From Pararcticibacter amylolyticus (GTDB taxonomy: Bacteria; Bacteroidota; Bacteroidia; Sphingobacteriales; Sphingobacteriaceae), in assembly GCF_003130405.1 (NCBI RefSeq), contig NZ_QEAS01000006.1, positions 1 through 47,928 on the forward strand: DNA of 47,928 bases, given 5' to 3'. A program made the translations under genes and the position numbers. Under the pieces are notes generated by a model. That model had not been told where the DNA came from. It did no database searches and saw only the letters and a list, made by a program, of their open reading frames with translations. Below are positions 1 to 8,979 of this stretch, in pieces; the first letter of the stretch is position 1, and each line of letters starts with the position of its first letter.

Positions 1-197
1 CGAATGATCTCCGCCAACAGGGAGGAGATGGGGCGGCATGGCCGGTGGTGCACAAAGGCAAGGATCTCCTGGAGAAGATGGGGAGGCTTCACGGGAAAAA
101 GAAGAAGCCCGAAAAGCAGAGGCAGGAGGCCTCTTCCGGTCCGCCGGGGGGTGAAGGGAGCGGGCTGACAGGGAAGAGGATGAAGCTCAATCTGTAA
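1..197 (+). CDS. C-terminal fragment of an unrecognised protein (5' end outside window)
   Basis: An open frame enters from the left edge (codons from position 3) and stops at TAA 195-197. The visible 64 residues are hydrophilic and rich in Lys, Gly and Gln, with a run of four lysines, and end in KRMKLNL. There is no membrane segment or known motif. The stretch is visibly richer in G and C than anything else in the window, and its tail has the basic low-complexity look of DNA-handling or mobilisation proteins. That resemblance is only an impression. The downstream gene converges on it. Function is unknown, and reality as a gene is likely but not certain. Confidence 0.4.
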   Translation, partial: NDLRQQGGDGAAWPVVHKGKDLLEKMGRLHGKKKKPEKQRQEASSGPPGGEGSGLTGKRMKLNL

Positions 198-237
198 AAC
201 ATTTTGATCCGGCATCCCTTCAACCCGTATCCAAGCA

Positions 238-555
238 TCAGGAATTTTGCTCAGCGATACCCTTCAGTATCTTTTTGTCGATATAGAAAGTTCCGAACGG
301 AATAAAAGAAGCGATAATCACTTTTAGGGTGATTTGCCAGAAATTCCATTTTTGCTCAACACCCACCTGGAGCGCATTGAATACGAACAGTATAAACAAA
401 GCTCCGTGCACGGGGCCGATAGCTTTTACCCATTCATCGTAATCGAAAACGTATTTAAGCGGAACAGCAATAAACACCAGAATCAACAATGACATGCCTT
501 CTAAAAAGGCACAAAGGCGTAAACGCCCGATCGAAGTAGTGAAGTATTCTCTCAT
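238..555 (-). CDS. DUF3817-family small integral membrane protein
   Basis: The protein has 105 residues with about three hydrophobic segments. It opens with a GRLR..AFLEGMSLLIL stretch, followed by VPLKY and a GPVHGALFILFVF segment, which is the pattern of the DUF3817 integral membrane family. The biochemical role of the family is unknown. The frame is open 31 codons further upstream, but that extension would overlap the preceding gene. The ATG at 553-555 sits two bases after the stop of the upstream membrane-protein gene, so this start was chosen. The two genes form a tight operon, probably expressed from the palindromic promoter region near 1078-1111. Confidence 0.8.
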   Translation of the reverse strand: MREYFTTSIGRLRLCAFLEGMSLLILVFIAVPLKYVFDYDEWVKAIGPVHGALFILFVFNALQVGVEQKWNFWQITLKVIIASFIPFGTFYIDKKILKGIAEQNS

Positions 556-557
556 AA

Positions 558-1019
558 TCAAAAAGTTCTTAAATAGGGTCTGGCAGACAATGGCGAGAAC
601 GGCCAGGGTATCGCAAGCAATATAATGATCAACGCAATGGAAAACCAAATAAGCATTGTTCTGAATTTGTCTTTGTCCGTTGATCTTCGCTTTGCCAAAG
701 CAGATCCGATGGTTAATACCACAATTGCAGAAAGCATTAAAGCTGCATGTATTGCTGAGTAAAATGTGATATCGAATGATGATGCTGCTCCGGTATTCTT
801 CCAGAAATATTTTACGACCGGGCTCTGGGTGTAAAGTATCATTCCGATCATTAATTGTATATGGGCAGTGGTAGCTGTCCAGTGTCTAAGGGCATTATCT
901 TTTCTGGAGAAAGGCCTGCCGTCGGTTAACCCCTTAAAAGCTGCGATAACCGCAACGACGAGCGTGATCAAAACCAGCCATCGGGCAATCGAGTGAAGAG
1001 TAAGAAGCTGATAATACAT
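558..1019 (-). CDS. Cytochrome b-like four-helix membrane protein, function unknown
   Basis: The 153-residue protein has four predicted transmembrane helices, at about residues 10-30, 48-66, 80-108 and 120-142. Histidines lie in or near the membrane (HSIARW near the N-terminus, HWTATTAHIQLMIGM, and an HAALM segment). Proteins of this layout in Bacteroidota are often annotated as cytochrome b, because the histidines could ligate heme. That is inference here. It is the first gene of a two-gene operon with the DUF3817 gene, separated from it by two bases. A perfect palindrome and a -7 box lie just upstream, suggesting repression by a TetR-like protein not encoded in this window. Confidence 0.7.
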   Translation of the reverse strand: MYYQLLTLHSIARWLVLITLVVAVIAAFKGLTDGRPFSRKDNALRHWTATTAHIQLMIGMILYTQSPVVKYFWKNTGAASSFDITFYSAIHAALMLSAIVVLTIGSALAKRRSTDKDKFRTMLIWFSIALIIILLAIPWPFSPLSARPYLRTF

Positions 1020-1077
1020 CTCAAATTAAATCATGCATTTATATCTTTCAGCAGTAATTTTCATACTGCATTGTCAC

Positions 1078-1111
1078 CAAAGATATTCAAAACATACTAT
1101 TCAGTATGTTT
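1078..1111 (-). promoter_or_regulatory. Putative promoter with TetR-like palindromic operator
   Basis: A perfect inverted repeat with 9-bp arms (AAACATACT, 4-bp spacer, AGTATGTTT) spans 1090-1111. On the minus strand it is followed directly by TATCTTTG (1078-1085), a perfect match to the Bacteroidota -7 consensus TAnnTTTG, about 60 bp upstream of the membrane-protein operon start at 1019. A plus-strand TATGTTTG (1105-1112) overlaps the palindrome and could serve the decayed RDD gene. The arm length and sequence resemble TetR-family operators. No TetR gene is visible in the window. Confidence 0.5.
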
Positions 1112-1172
1112 GATTTAAGTCAAATTTGATTTTATCAGGGATTCCTTTTACATTAGAGCAAACTTCCTCACA

Positions 1173-1486
1173 ATGAATAATCTGACCGAAAATTTAAGCC
1201 CCTTGACCGAAGATCATTTAGAAGATCAATTACAGGCAGCAAGCTCTGGAAAAAGGTTTCTGAATTTATTGATCGACTATACCGCGTTTATAATCTTTTT
1301 ATTCTTGATCTGCGGCATCTGGGCTGCTGTAAGTCCGGATACTTTTCCGGCAGATGAAAGCCCGGGTTCGGCATAGAATATCTCTGCCGGGGAAAGTCGA
1401 TAGGAATTTATCCCACGTGGAACAGAACCAACCTGTTTGCTTTTCACGTAGTTATCGCGCAAGCTAATCGCAGGTCGTCCCGTTAG
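1173..1486 (+). pseudogene. Decayed RDD-family membrane protein gene
   Basis: The intact reading frame 1173-1376 gives 67 residues. They include SGKRFLNLLIDY and a first transmembrane segment, the start of an RDD domain. The frame then stops, but another frame from about 1370 to the TAG at 1484-1486 encodes EYLCRGKSIG, which resembles the conserved GK(S/T)xGK region that follows the second helix in RDD proteins. Together this suggests a frameshift plus loss of the middle of the domain. Normal family members have about 130-160 residues. The alternative is that the 67-residue protein is a real short gene and the second match is chance. Confidence 0.45.
1341..1397. repeat. Imperfect inverted repeat at the RDD gene break
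   Basis: ACTTTTCCGGCAGA (1341-1354) is nearly the reverse complement of TCTGCCGGGGAAAGT (1383-1397), with 28 bp between the arms. It sits where the RDD reading frame breaks. It could be a hairpin that helped cause the rearrangement, a terminator-like structure, or coincidence. No target-site duplication was seen. Confidence 0.35.
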
Positions 1487-1570
1487 CAACATAAACACTG
1501 ATTTTTTTTTCTCATTGCCCTGCTTTGTGTATTTTGGGGGTCCGGCAACACACGCCTCAGTACGCAACCA

Positions 1571-4500
1571 ATGAGATTTATACTTTTTGTTTTACTTTTC
1601 ATTTCATACGCAGGACTATGTCCGGCCATCAATATACCGGACTACCGCTTTCACAAAATGCCGGAGACCTCTTATTATGGCGGGATCCATAGTATTACCA
1701 AAGATAGTATAGGCAGAATATGGTTCAGCGGGTATGATGCCCTGTTTATGTACAATGGAAATTCATTTATCCAGATGAACGACCTTGTTACAAGCCATTC
1801 TCCGGGAGTATACTGGGCGTACGGGCAGGTCATTACTGATAAATCCAAAAGATTATATGTTGCGACCAATCAGGGATTGATGCGTTTCAATTACCAGACC
1901 CAAAAATTTCAGCGCGTCTTAACGGGGAACATAGCAATGGTTATTCCGGGAGAGGATGGCCTGATCTGGCTGGTTCGTGATGGTAAAGTTGAATCATTTC
2001 ATCCCGGCCAGCTTCCAGATGTAACCCATTACCCCCCTTTAACCAATATATCTGCACTGGTTTCCACGAGGAAACACGTATATATTGCAGCGGGCCGGAA
2101 AGTATACAGGATCCATTCAAAAACGGGAAAATACACCCTTTTTTCTGATCTTGGAGACAACCCGTATGTCATAAAAGACGTTCTTGAGCATAAGGGCTCG
2201 GTTTACATTCTTACTCAAATGAACGGACTGCTTGAGTGCAGCAGCGAAGGGAAAATTGTCAGGCATTTCAATCTTTCTTCTTTCTACGGAAAAACCGCCA
2301 ACGCGAAAAGCCTTTATCTCGACTCCTCCAATATCATTTGGGTTGCTACTCAATCCGGTCTTTTCCTGCTGGATCCTCTCACAAAAGAAACCCGTTTGCT
2401 TCGCTCTAATCTTCATTATGCATACTCACTACCTAATAATTCGGTATGGTCTGTTTACCCGGACCCCGACGGAGGGGTATGGATTGGCACGTATGGCGGA
2501 AAACTGGCTTACCTGACTTTCTTCGACAATGATGTCAACTATTTCAAGCCGACACTGGGCGGACTGAACCATCCTATCGTCAGTTGCTTCGAAGAAGATG
2601 CTCAGGGCAATTTATGGATTGGCACGGAGGGAGGGGGGTTAAATTACTGGAACCGGAAGAATGATCATTTCTCCTATTACACGCAGGAAAACAAAACCGG
2701 CATTACGTCTAATATGATCAAAAACCTGCATTATGATAAAGAAACTAACATTCTCCATGTTTCCACATTCAATGGGGGCATAGAGCAGTTTGATAGCAGG
2801 CAGCAGCGTTTTATCGATCTGCACCTCTCTCACCCTGCAAACTCCCAGCTGCTCAGCGTTTATGATTTCGCCATGGAAGGTGATTCAGGTATCTGGATGA
2901 CTAATCCGGATGCTGAACTGATCTATAAAGATAAGAAAAAAGGTACGGCAGAGGTAGTTTCCTTCTTTGATCCAAAGGGTAACCGGGTTAGAATGCGCAT
3001 TGAAACTTTGTTCCGCGATAAAGGAGAGAAGCTCTGGCTAATGACGCACACCGGTCTGTATGTGGTGGATGTCCGCAGCAGGCGGATCGTCAAACATTAT
3101 TACATGCCCAACGTGCCGTATTCAGTAAACAGCCTCTGTTCTTACTATATCACCTCCGGCTCTGATATCTGGCTGGGAACCCGGGGCGGCGGCGTCAACA
3201 GATTGGGTAAAGATGGAAGTTATGTCAATTTTGGCGAAAAAGAAGGTTTGCTCGGGAAGACCGTTTTCGGCATACTGGAAGATTCGGGATCAAAGGACGT
3301 GTGGTTCAGCACGAACGACGGACTGTATTACTATGAACATGCTAAAAAGAAGATAAAGAAATTTCCGATCGATGTTTCCAGCCTTTGCGGAACATTCTAT
3401 GTCCGTTCCTGCTTTAAAACATCAAAAGGGGAAATGCTGTTTGGCGGAACCAATGGGTTTATCCTGTTTAGTCCCGGCAAGATCAGGCAAAACAATCAGA
3501 AGCCTAAGGTCTTTTTTACCGACCTGCTGATCAATAATAAAAAGATCGTTCCGGGTAATGGGGATTCTCCGTTAACACAGGATATTTCTACTTTATCTTA
3601 CCCGGCAGGAAACAACCACAATAAAATCGTACTGTCTCACAGGCAGGCTAATATTGAGATCCGTGTTTCTGCCAATAGCTATCTGCAAGCTGATAAAAAT
3701 CAGTATGCTTACAGAATGCTGGGGCTATCGGATAAATGGTATACGTTGCCGAAAGGCCAGAAATCCGTACAATTCTTCAATTTGCCAGCGGGGAAATACA
3801 TATTCGAAATAAAGGCAGCCAATAATGATGGCTTGTGGGGTGACTACATTTCTACGTTGTATTTTGAAATACAACCCTCCCCGTTTTTCTCCGTTTGGGC
3901 CTACATCATTTACTCCATTTTAATTTTGTGTATTGTGTACTTCATCTGGAGATATTTTACCAATAAAAAAATATTCAGGCACCAGCTGGAAATGGAGCAG
4001 ATTAAGGAACAGAATATGAAGAAGCTGACCCAGGCACGGATTAACTTCTTTACCAACATATCGCATGACCTGAAGACCCCTCTTACCCTGGTTATTGATC
4101 CGTTGAAACAACTCAAGGAACTTTTGCCGGAGAAGAATTCGTCTAACGCCAATGCATACGTAAATCTCATTGAGAAGAACGTCAACCGCATTCAGCGAAT
4201 GATCAGCCAGTTACTTCAGTTCAGGGAGATAGAAAGTCAGAAGATCACTATCAACGAACAACTCGGCGACCTGATCCAGTACCTGGGAGATATTTTCTCT
4301 TTATTCGAACTTTATGCAAACAAGAAAGGAATTGAAACGAGTATAAATTCCGACATGGAGAGCTTTTACACAAAGTTCGATCATGATGTTATCGAAAAGA
4401 TCTTCACCAACCTGTTTTCCAATGCTATTAAATATACCACGGAAAATGGCTTTGCCGGAGTAAAGATCAGCAGGTCTGCACAGGAGGAACTTCTGCAGCT

Positions 4501-5626
4501 TGGACTACCCGCAAAGGCTGAAAATGAATATATCTCAGTGGCGATCACGAATACAGGTACGGAGATTCCTGAGGATAAAAAGGAGGCAATATTCGAGTCT
4601 TTTAACCGCCTCTCTGCGGACAAACCGGATTTTGAAAAGAGTACCGGGCTGGGACTGGCCATTGTCAGGGAACTGGTTAGTCATCTGGAAGGTAAGGTCA
4701 CCCTCCATTCCGGTGATTCGAAAGTTACGTTCACGGTAGTTTTACCATTTCCCGTAAATGTCGCAAAAACCGAAAATAACGTAGCATCGTACGATTATAC
4801 TATTTCTGAAATTGACAATATCCTCGCGGAATCGAAGGAAATGAATCTGCTGGACAAAAGAAGACGTAAAGCGAACAGCATCGTGGTGATTGAGGATGAC
4901 CCCAGCCTTCGGGCCTATATGGAGCAGCGGCTATCTGAGCACTATAATATCTATACAGCCTCTAATGGAAATGAAGGTATCGCTAAAACGGAGAAAATAT
5001 TCCCCCAGGTGGTCATTACCGACTTAATGATGCCGGAAGCTGACGGCTTTGATGTTTGCCGGCGACTGCGCTCAAATATTAAAACGAGCCATATTCCGAT
5101 AGTTGTGCTATCAGCAATGGGTAAGGAAACAGAAAATAAGATCAAGGCGCTGGAGAGCGGGGCGAATGTTTTTATCGACAAGCCTTTTAATATGGATTTT
5201 CTGCTCAAACAGGTGGACAACCTCATCAAAACCCAGAACGAGCTAAAAGAGTCATACAGCAAGAAATATATTGCGGAGCCTTCCAAAATTACTATTTCTT
5301 CTACTGACGAGGATCTGCTGAAAAGGGCGATGGAACACGTTGAGAAAAACATCAGCAATATTAACTACGATGTTGAATCGTTCGTGTCTGATATGGGCAT
5401 TGGGCGCACCCTTTTATACCAAAAGATAAACGATATACTCGGCATGTCGATAAAAGAATTCATCATCGATGTACGACTGAAACGCGGGGCCCAGCTCCTC
5501 CAGGAATCAGAACTTACTGTATCCGAAATCTCCTACGAGACCGGGTTTAATAATCCAAAATACTTCAGTATCTGCTTTAAAAAACAATTTGGTTTAACTC
5601 CTACTGAGTTTAGGAAAAAGTCTTAA
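1571..5626 (+). CDS. Hybrid two-component system (HTCS) sensor-regulator of the PUL
   Basis: This 1351-residue one-protein signalling system senses a glycan fragment in the periplasm and switches on PUL transcription. The order seen is: signal peptide (1-19); beta-propeller repeats with IWFSG, IWVAT, VWIGT and LWIGTEGGG motifs (to about 690); Y_Y_Y domain (about 700-770); one transmembrane helix (775-796); histidine kinase with phospho-acceptor H832 in NISHDLKTPL; ATPase domain with STGLGLAI at 1024; receiver domain with phospho-acceptor D1151 and K1204; and an AraC-type DNA-binding domain (about 1255-1350). All key residues are present, so it should be active. It lies directly upstream of three operons that share one operator type, which are its probable targets. 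Its own promoter is not evident and carries no copy of that operator. Confidence 0.96.
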   Translation: MRFILFVLLFISYAGLCPAINIPDYRFHKMPETSYYGGIHSITKDSIGRIWFSGYDALFMYNGNSFIQMNDLVTSHSPGVYWAYGQVITDKSKRLYVATNQGLMRFNYQTQKFQRVLTGNIAMVIPGEDGLIWLVRDGKVESFHPGQLPDVTHYPPLTNISALVSTRKHVYIAAGRKVYRIHSKTGKYTLFSDLGDNPYVIKDVLEHKGSVYILTQMNGLLECSSEGKIVRHFNLSSFYGKTANAKSLYLDSSNIIWVATQSGLFLLDPLTKETRLLRSNLHYAYSLPNNSVWSVYPDPDGGVWIGTYGGKLAYLTFFDNDVNYFKPTLGGLNHPIVSCFEEDAQGNLWIGTEGGGLNYWNRKNDHFSYYTQENKTGITSNMIKNLHYDKETNILHVSTFNGGIEQFDSRQQRFIDLHLSHPANSQLLSVYDFAMEGDSGIWMTNPDAELIYKDKKKGTAEVVSFFDPKGNRVRMRIETLFRDKGEKLWLMTHTGLYVVDVRSRRIVKHYYMPNVPYSVNSLCSYYITSGSDIWLGTRGGGVNRLGKDGSYVNFGEKEGLLGKTVFGILEDSGSKDVWFSTNDGLYYYEHAKKKIKKFPIDVSSLCGTFYVRSCFKTSKGEMLFGGTNGFILFSPGKIRQNNQKPKVFFTDLLINNKKIVPGNGDSPLTQDISTLSYPAGNNHNKIVLSHRQANIEIRVSANSYLQADKNQYAYRMLGLSDKWYTLPKGQKSVQFFNLPAGKYIFEIKAANNDGLWGDYISTLYFEIQPSPFFSVWAYIIYSILILCIVYFIWRYFTNKKIFRHQLEMEQIKEQNMKKLTQARINFFTNISHDLKTPLTLVIDPLKQLKELLPEKNSSNANAYVNLIEKNVNRIQRMISQLLQFREIESQKITINEQLGDLIQYLGDIFSLFELYANKKGIETSINSDMESFYTKFDHDVIEKIFTNLFSNAIKYTTENGFAGVKISRSAQEELLQLGLPAKAENEYISVAITNTGTEIPEDKKEAIFESFNRLSADKPDFEKSTGLGLAIVRELVSHLEGKVTLHSGDSKVTFTVVLPFPVNVAKTENNVASYDYTISEIDNILAESKEMNLLDKRRRKANSIVVIEDDPSLRAYMEQRLSEHYNIYTASNGNEGIAKTEKIFPQVVITDLMMPEADGFDVCRRLRSNIKTSHIPIVVLSAMGKETENKIKALESGANVFIDKPFNMDFLLKQVDNLIKTQNELKESYSKKYIAEPSKITISSTDEDLLKRAMEHVEKNISNINYDVESFVSDMGIGRTLLYQKINDILGMSIKEFIIDVRLKRGAQLLQESELTVSEISYETGFNNPKYFSICFKKQFGLTPTEFRKKS

Positions 5627-5659
5627 AAAAGGCGTCTCCACGCCACAAACAGGCCATTT

Positions 5660-5725
5660 GTACAAAATAGAACCATTTCCGTACAAACGGATACCACTGT
5701 GCAGCTCCATGCTCTCCTACTTTTG
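5660..5725 (+). promoter_or_regulatory. HTCS-type operator and promoter of operon A
   Basis: Two direct half-sites fit GTACAAAnnnnnACCA, at 5660-5675 and 5681-5696, exactly 21 bp (two helical turns) apart. A -7 box TACTTTTG lies at 5718-5725, 37 bp after the start of the second half-site. The same layout recurs before operons B and C. Tandem direct repeats upstream of the -33 region are what an AraC-type dimer would bind. A leader of about 230 nt separates the promoter from susC. Confidence 0.8.
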
Positions 5726-5808
5726 TACAGGCCAAAGCGATATCAACACTTTGGCCTGCCAATAATAAAGCTATAAAACAAACACATCTCTTTTAACTAA
5801 ATGAATGT

Positions 5809-5871
5809 ATGATGAAAAAGAAATCTAACTATCAGATCAGAATGCCTATTGAAAGAAAGCGGCCAGATTAA
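5809..5871 (+). other. Short open frame in the susC leader (20 codons)
   Basis: Within the 330-bp gene-free stretch 5627-5956, ATG 5809 to TAA 5871 encodes 20 residues starting MMKKK and containing MPIERK. The matching leader of operon B also has an ATGAAAAG start followed, in another frame, by LPIEK. The relation suggests either a small leader peptide or a remnant of an older SusC N-terminus. The rest of the stretch holds the operator and -7 box, plus a weak hairpin after the HTCS stop (GGCGT/ACGCC, 5631-5644). Confidence 0.3.
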
Positions 5872-5956
5872 AAGCAATGATCTTCGCCATTCTCAAATGG
5901 AACGAAGGATCAAAGTGTTCTTGGTTTAACATTAACCGTACGTAAATCTAAATTAC

Positions 5957-8900
5957 ATGATAAAAGAAATACACATAAAGCTGAAAGGCTTCTTCATGGC
6001 TATTGTCTTGCTCCTTCTGTCGGCAAGTCAGATCTATCCGCAACAGGATATTAAAATCAAAGGAAAAGTGACCGATGAAAAAGGGGAAGCCCTGATTGGA
6101 GTGACGGTTCGGGTAAAAGGGAAAACAACGGGAACGGCAACGGACCCGGCAGGCAATTACACCATACAAGCTTCTCCGTCTTCCACACTGGTCTTTTCAT
6201 ATGTAGGCTTTAACGCCCGGGAAGTGAAAGTAAATCCTTCCGGAGTGATGAACATCACCATGACAGGTGATAAAGTACTCGAGGAAGTGGTCGTCATCGG
6301 GTATGGTACTGCGAAAAAGAAGGACCTGACGGGAGGCCTGGCAGTAGTTGGCAAAGAGCAACTTAGCATGGCGTCCACCCCTAACTTAATGGACCGTTTG
6401 GTCGGACAGGTTGCGGGATTCACCATTACCACTTCCAATGCCGCTCCCGGAACAGACCAGAGTCTCCTGATCCGCGGAGAAAATTCATTGTCGGCCACCA
6501 ATGCTCCTCTGATTATTTTAGACGGAATTCCATACAGCGGGTCACTGAACGATCTGGACCCGAACATTATTGATAACCTCAGCGTGCTGAAAGATGCTTC
6601 GGCTGTGGCAATCTACGGATCGCGCGGCTCGAACGGGGTCATCCTTATACAGACCAAACGAGGAATGAAGGGAAAACCGCAGGTCTCTTACAAAGGCCAG
6701 TTTGGAGTAGCTGAGCCCATGCAGCGGATCCAGGTGATGGGACCGAATGAATATATACGTTTACAACAGGACATAGGCCGGTTGAAAGAAGGGCTTTCCG
6801 GCGATCAGCTCGACCCTATTGCGGGAAACATCATCAGTGTCAGTGAACGTGAAAATTATGCAAAGGGAATTACACATGACTGGCAGGATTATATCTTCCG
6901 CAGAGCACTTACCCTGGATCATCAGGCAACTATCGCCGGAGGAACGGAGGCAACCAAATACCTTGCCGCTGTTTCTTCCCTCAGCCAGGAAGGCGTGGTT
7001 TATAACTCCAAACTATCCCGTACAATTATCTCAGCCAATATCGACCAGACATTCAGCAAATGGCTGACTACCGGGATCGGGACCCAATTCTCGCAGAGAG
7101 AAGACGGCGGGATCACTCCGAATATCGAGCACGCCATCAAACAGAGCCCGTATGGGAAGTATAAGGACGAATTTGGCAAATATGTTCCGGAACCGATGGA
7201 ATACTCTCTGATAGCTAACCCGATGCGAAATGTCGATGCAGTTCAGGACAGGACGAACCGGAACTTCTTCCTCAGCGCCTATGCGAATATCCAACTGCCT
7301 GTAAAAGGTCTTTCTTTCAGATCTAATTACGGTTATAACTACCGGAGTAATTTTACTGGCACCTATTATGGACGCAATACATTTGATGGTAAAATAGTGA
7401 GCGGGAAAGCCAGTATTAACAATGGACATTACAATGATTACAACTGGGAGAACATATTGAAGTATGACCGGGAGATTGGCAACCACCGCATCGACGCAAC
7501 CGGCTTGTTCAGTATGCAGCAAACTAAAGAAATCAGCGCTTCTCAGGGGGGAGAAGGCTTCGTAACAGATGATACTGAGTATCATATGATACATGGAGCA
7601 GCCCGGGTTTTAACCCCAAGTTCAAATTTGACCGAAACAGCGATGTTATCTTATATGCTCCGGGTCAACTATGCTTATAAGGGGAAATATATGGCTACCA
7701 TAACCGGCCGTACAGACGGAGCATCCGTCTTTGGCAAAAATAACAAATATGCTTTTTTCCCTTCGGCGGCTCTTGCATGGCACATTGGGGAAGAGGGTTT
7801 TATAAAGAACAACCTGGGCTGGGTGAACATGCTTAAATTGAGAGCTTCCTACGGAGCTAACGGGAACCAGGCCATCACCTCATACAGGACACTAGACCGT
7901 CTTTATTCGACCATTAAATATATATGGGGAGATGGCGGTACTGCTGTCAATACAGCCTACCTGCCAGGTGACGGCGTGGGCAATCCAAACCTGAAATGGG
8001 AAACTACCTATACGACTAACGTTGCTCTGGACTTTTCATTGTTCAGGAATCGTTTGAGCGGAAGCGTAGATGCTTACCTTTCTAATACAAAGGATTTGCT
8101 GATGATACGTACCGTACCGGTGATGAATGGCTACAACCGGATTTGGGATAACATAGGCCAAACCCGTAACAAAGGTATTGAAGTTGCTTTAAATACGGTG
8201 AACATGGATAAGCGGGATCTGCGCTGGACCTCCAGTGTTAATTTTTTCCTGAACCGTGATAAGATCGTTGATCTCAGGGGTGACAAAATAGATGACATTA
8301 ATAACAACTGGTTTATAGGTAAACCACTGAGGGTGTTTTATGATTATTATATGGTAGGCATCTGGAAACAAGGAGACGAATTCCAATATACAGACGCCGA
8401 TGGCAACAAAAGGGATATTCAAACAGGCGCGGTTCCGGGATCGGCAAAGGTAGAAGATGTAGACGGCAATGGCTATATTAATGAAAAAGACCGGAAAGTT
8501 ATCGGGTCCAGAAGGCCAAGTTTCACTGCATCCATAGGCAACAGGCTTACCTACAAAAATTTCTATTTTTCATGTCTCGTAAACGGAGTATTTGGCACCT
8601 GGAGCGAGGATAACCTGGCCAATATAGGTTCGTGGACATTCGGAATTACCAATTACGTGCATGGTGCAAACTATTGGACTCCGGAAAATCAGAATGCTGA
8701 TATCGTTTCTCCCGGCTATAATAACAATCTGGGGCACGGCTATTACAAACAGGTTTCGTATGTACAGGTTAAGAATATTACGCTTGGTCACAGGTTTGGT
8801 CAAAAAACCGCTGGCAAAGTTGGCTTCAGCGCCATCGACCTGAACCTGAGCGTCAACAACCTGCACACTTTTTCTAACACAAGACAGGTTCTCAACTACG

Positions 8901-8968
8901 ACAACGGCTGGATGGCCTCTTATCCAACTGCCCGTTCCTACATGCTGGGACTAAACTTAACTTTCTAA
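5957..8968 (+). CDS. SusC-like TonB-dependent outer-membrane glycan transporter (operon A)
   Basis: The 1003-residue SusC-family receptor imports oligosaccharides across the outer membrane using TonB energy, as a complex with its SusD lid. It has a signal peptide (about 1-29, ending QIYPQ), a carboxypeptidase-D-like domain (about 32-110, KGKVTDEKGEALIGV), a TonB-box-like EEVVVIGYGTAKK segment, and a plug with VLKDASAVAIYGSRG from residue 210. A 22-strand barrel follows, ending in an aromatic C-terminus (LNLTF). There is no STN domain, fitting control by the HTCS and not by an anti-sigma factor. An internal ATG at codon 14 could be the true start, but the longer form keeps a plausible basic n-region. 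It is the first gene of operon A, with susD starting 11 bases after its stop. Confidence 0.95.
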   Translation: MIKEIHIKLKGFFMAIVLLLLSASQIYPQQDIKIKGKVTDEKGEALIGVTVRVKGKTTGTATDPAGNYTIQASPSSTLVFSYVGFNAREVKVNPSGVMNITMTGDKVLEEVVVIGYGTAKKKDLTGGLAVVGKEQLSMASTPNLMDRLVGQVAGFTITTSNAAPGTDQSLLIRGENSLSATNAPLIILDGIPYSGSLNDLDPNIIDNLSVLKDASAVAIYGSRGSNGVILIQTKRGMKGKPQVSYKGQFGVAEPMQRIQVMGPNEYIRLQQDIGRLKEGLSGDQLDPIAGNIISVSERENYAKGITHDWQDYIFRRALTLDHQATIAGGTEATKYLAAVSSLSQEGVVYNSKLSRTIISANIDQTFSKWLTTGIGTQFSQREDGGITPNIEHAIKQSPYGKYKDEFGKYVPEPMEYSLIANPMRNVDAVQDRTNRNFFLSAYANIQLPVKGLSFRSNYGYNYRSNFTGTYYGRNTFDGKIVSGKASINNGHYNDYNWENILKYDREIGNHRIDATGLFSMQQTKEISASQGGEGFVTDDTEYHMIHGAARVLTPSSNLTETAMLSYMLRVNYAYKGKYMATITGRTDGASVFGKNNKYAFFPSAALAWHIGEEGFIKNNLGWVNMLKLRASYGANGNQAITSYRTLDRLYSTIKYIWGDGGTAVNTAYLPGDGVGNPNLKWETTYTTNVALDFSLFRNRLSGSVDAYLSNTKDLLMIRTVPVMNGYNRIWDNIGQTRNKGIEVALNTVNMDKRDLRWTSSVNFFLNRDKIVDLRGDKIDDINNNWFIGKPLRVFYDYYMVGIWKQGDEFQYTDADGNKRDIQTGAVPGSAKVEDVDGNGYINEKDRKVIGSRRPSFTASIGNRLTYKNFYFSCLVNGVFGTWSEDNLANIGSWTFGITNYVHGANYWTPENQNADIVSPGYNNNLGHGYYKQVSYVQVKNITLGHRFGQKTAGKVGFSAIDLNLSVNNLHTFSNTRQVLNYDNGWMASYPTARSYMLGLNLTF

Positions 8969-8979
8969 ATCAATACGAT

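Noticed and set aside
1277-1567. Minus-strand frame of 96 codons across the RDD break
   Set aside because: Its C-terminal half is antisense to RDD coding sequence and the rest shows no family likeness.
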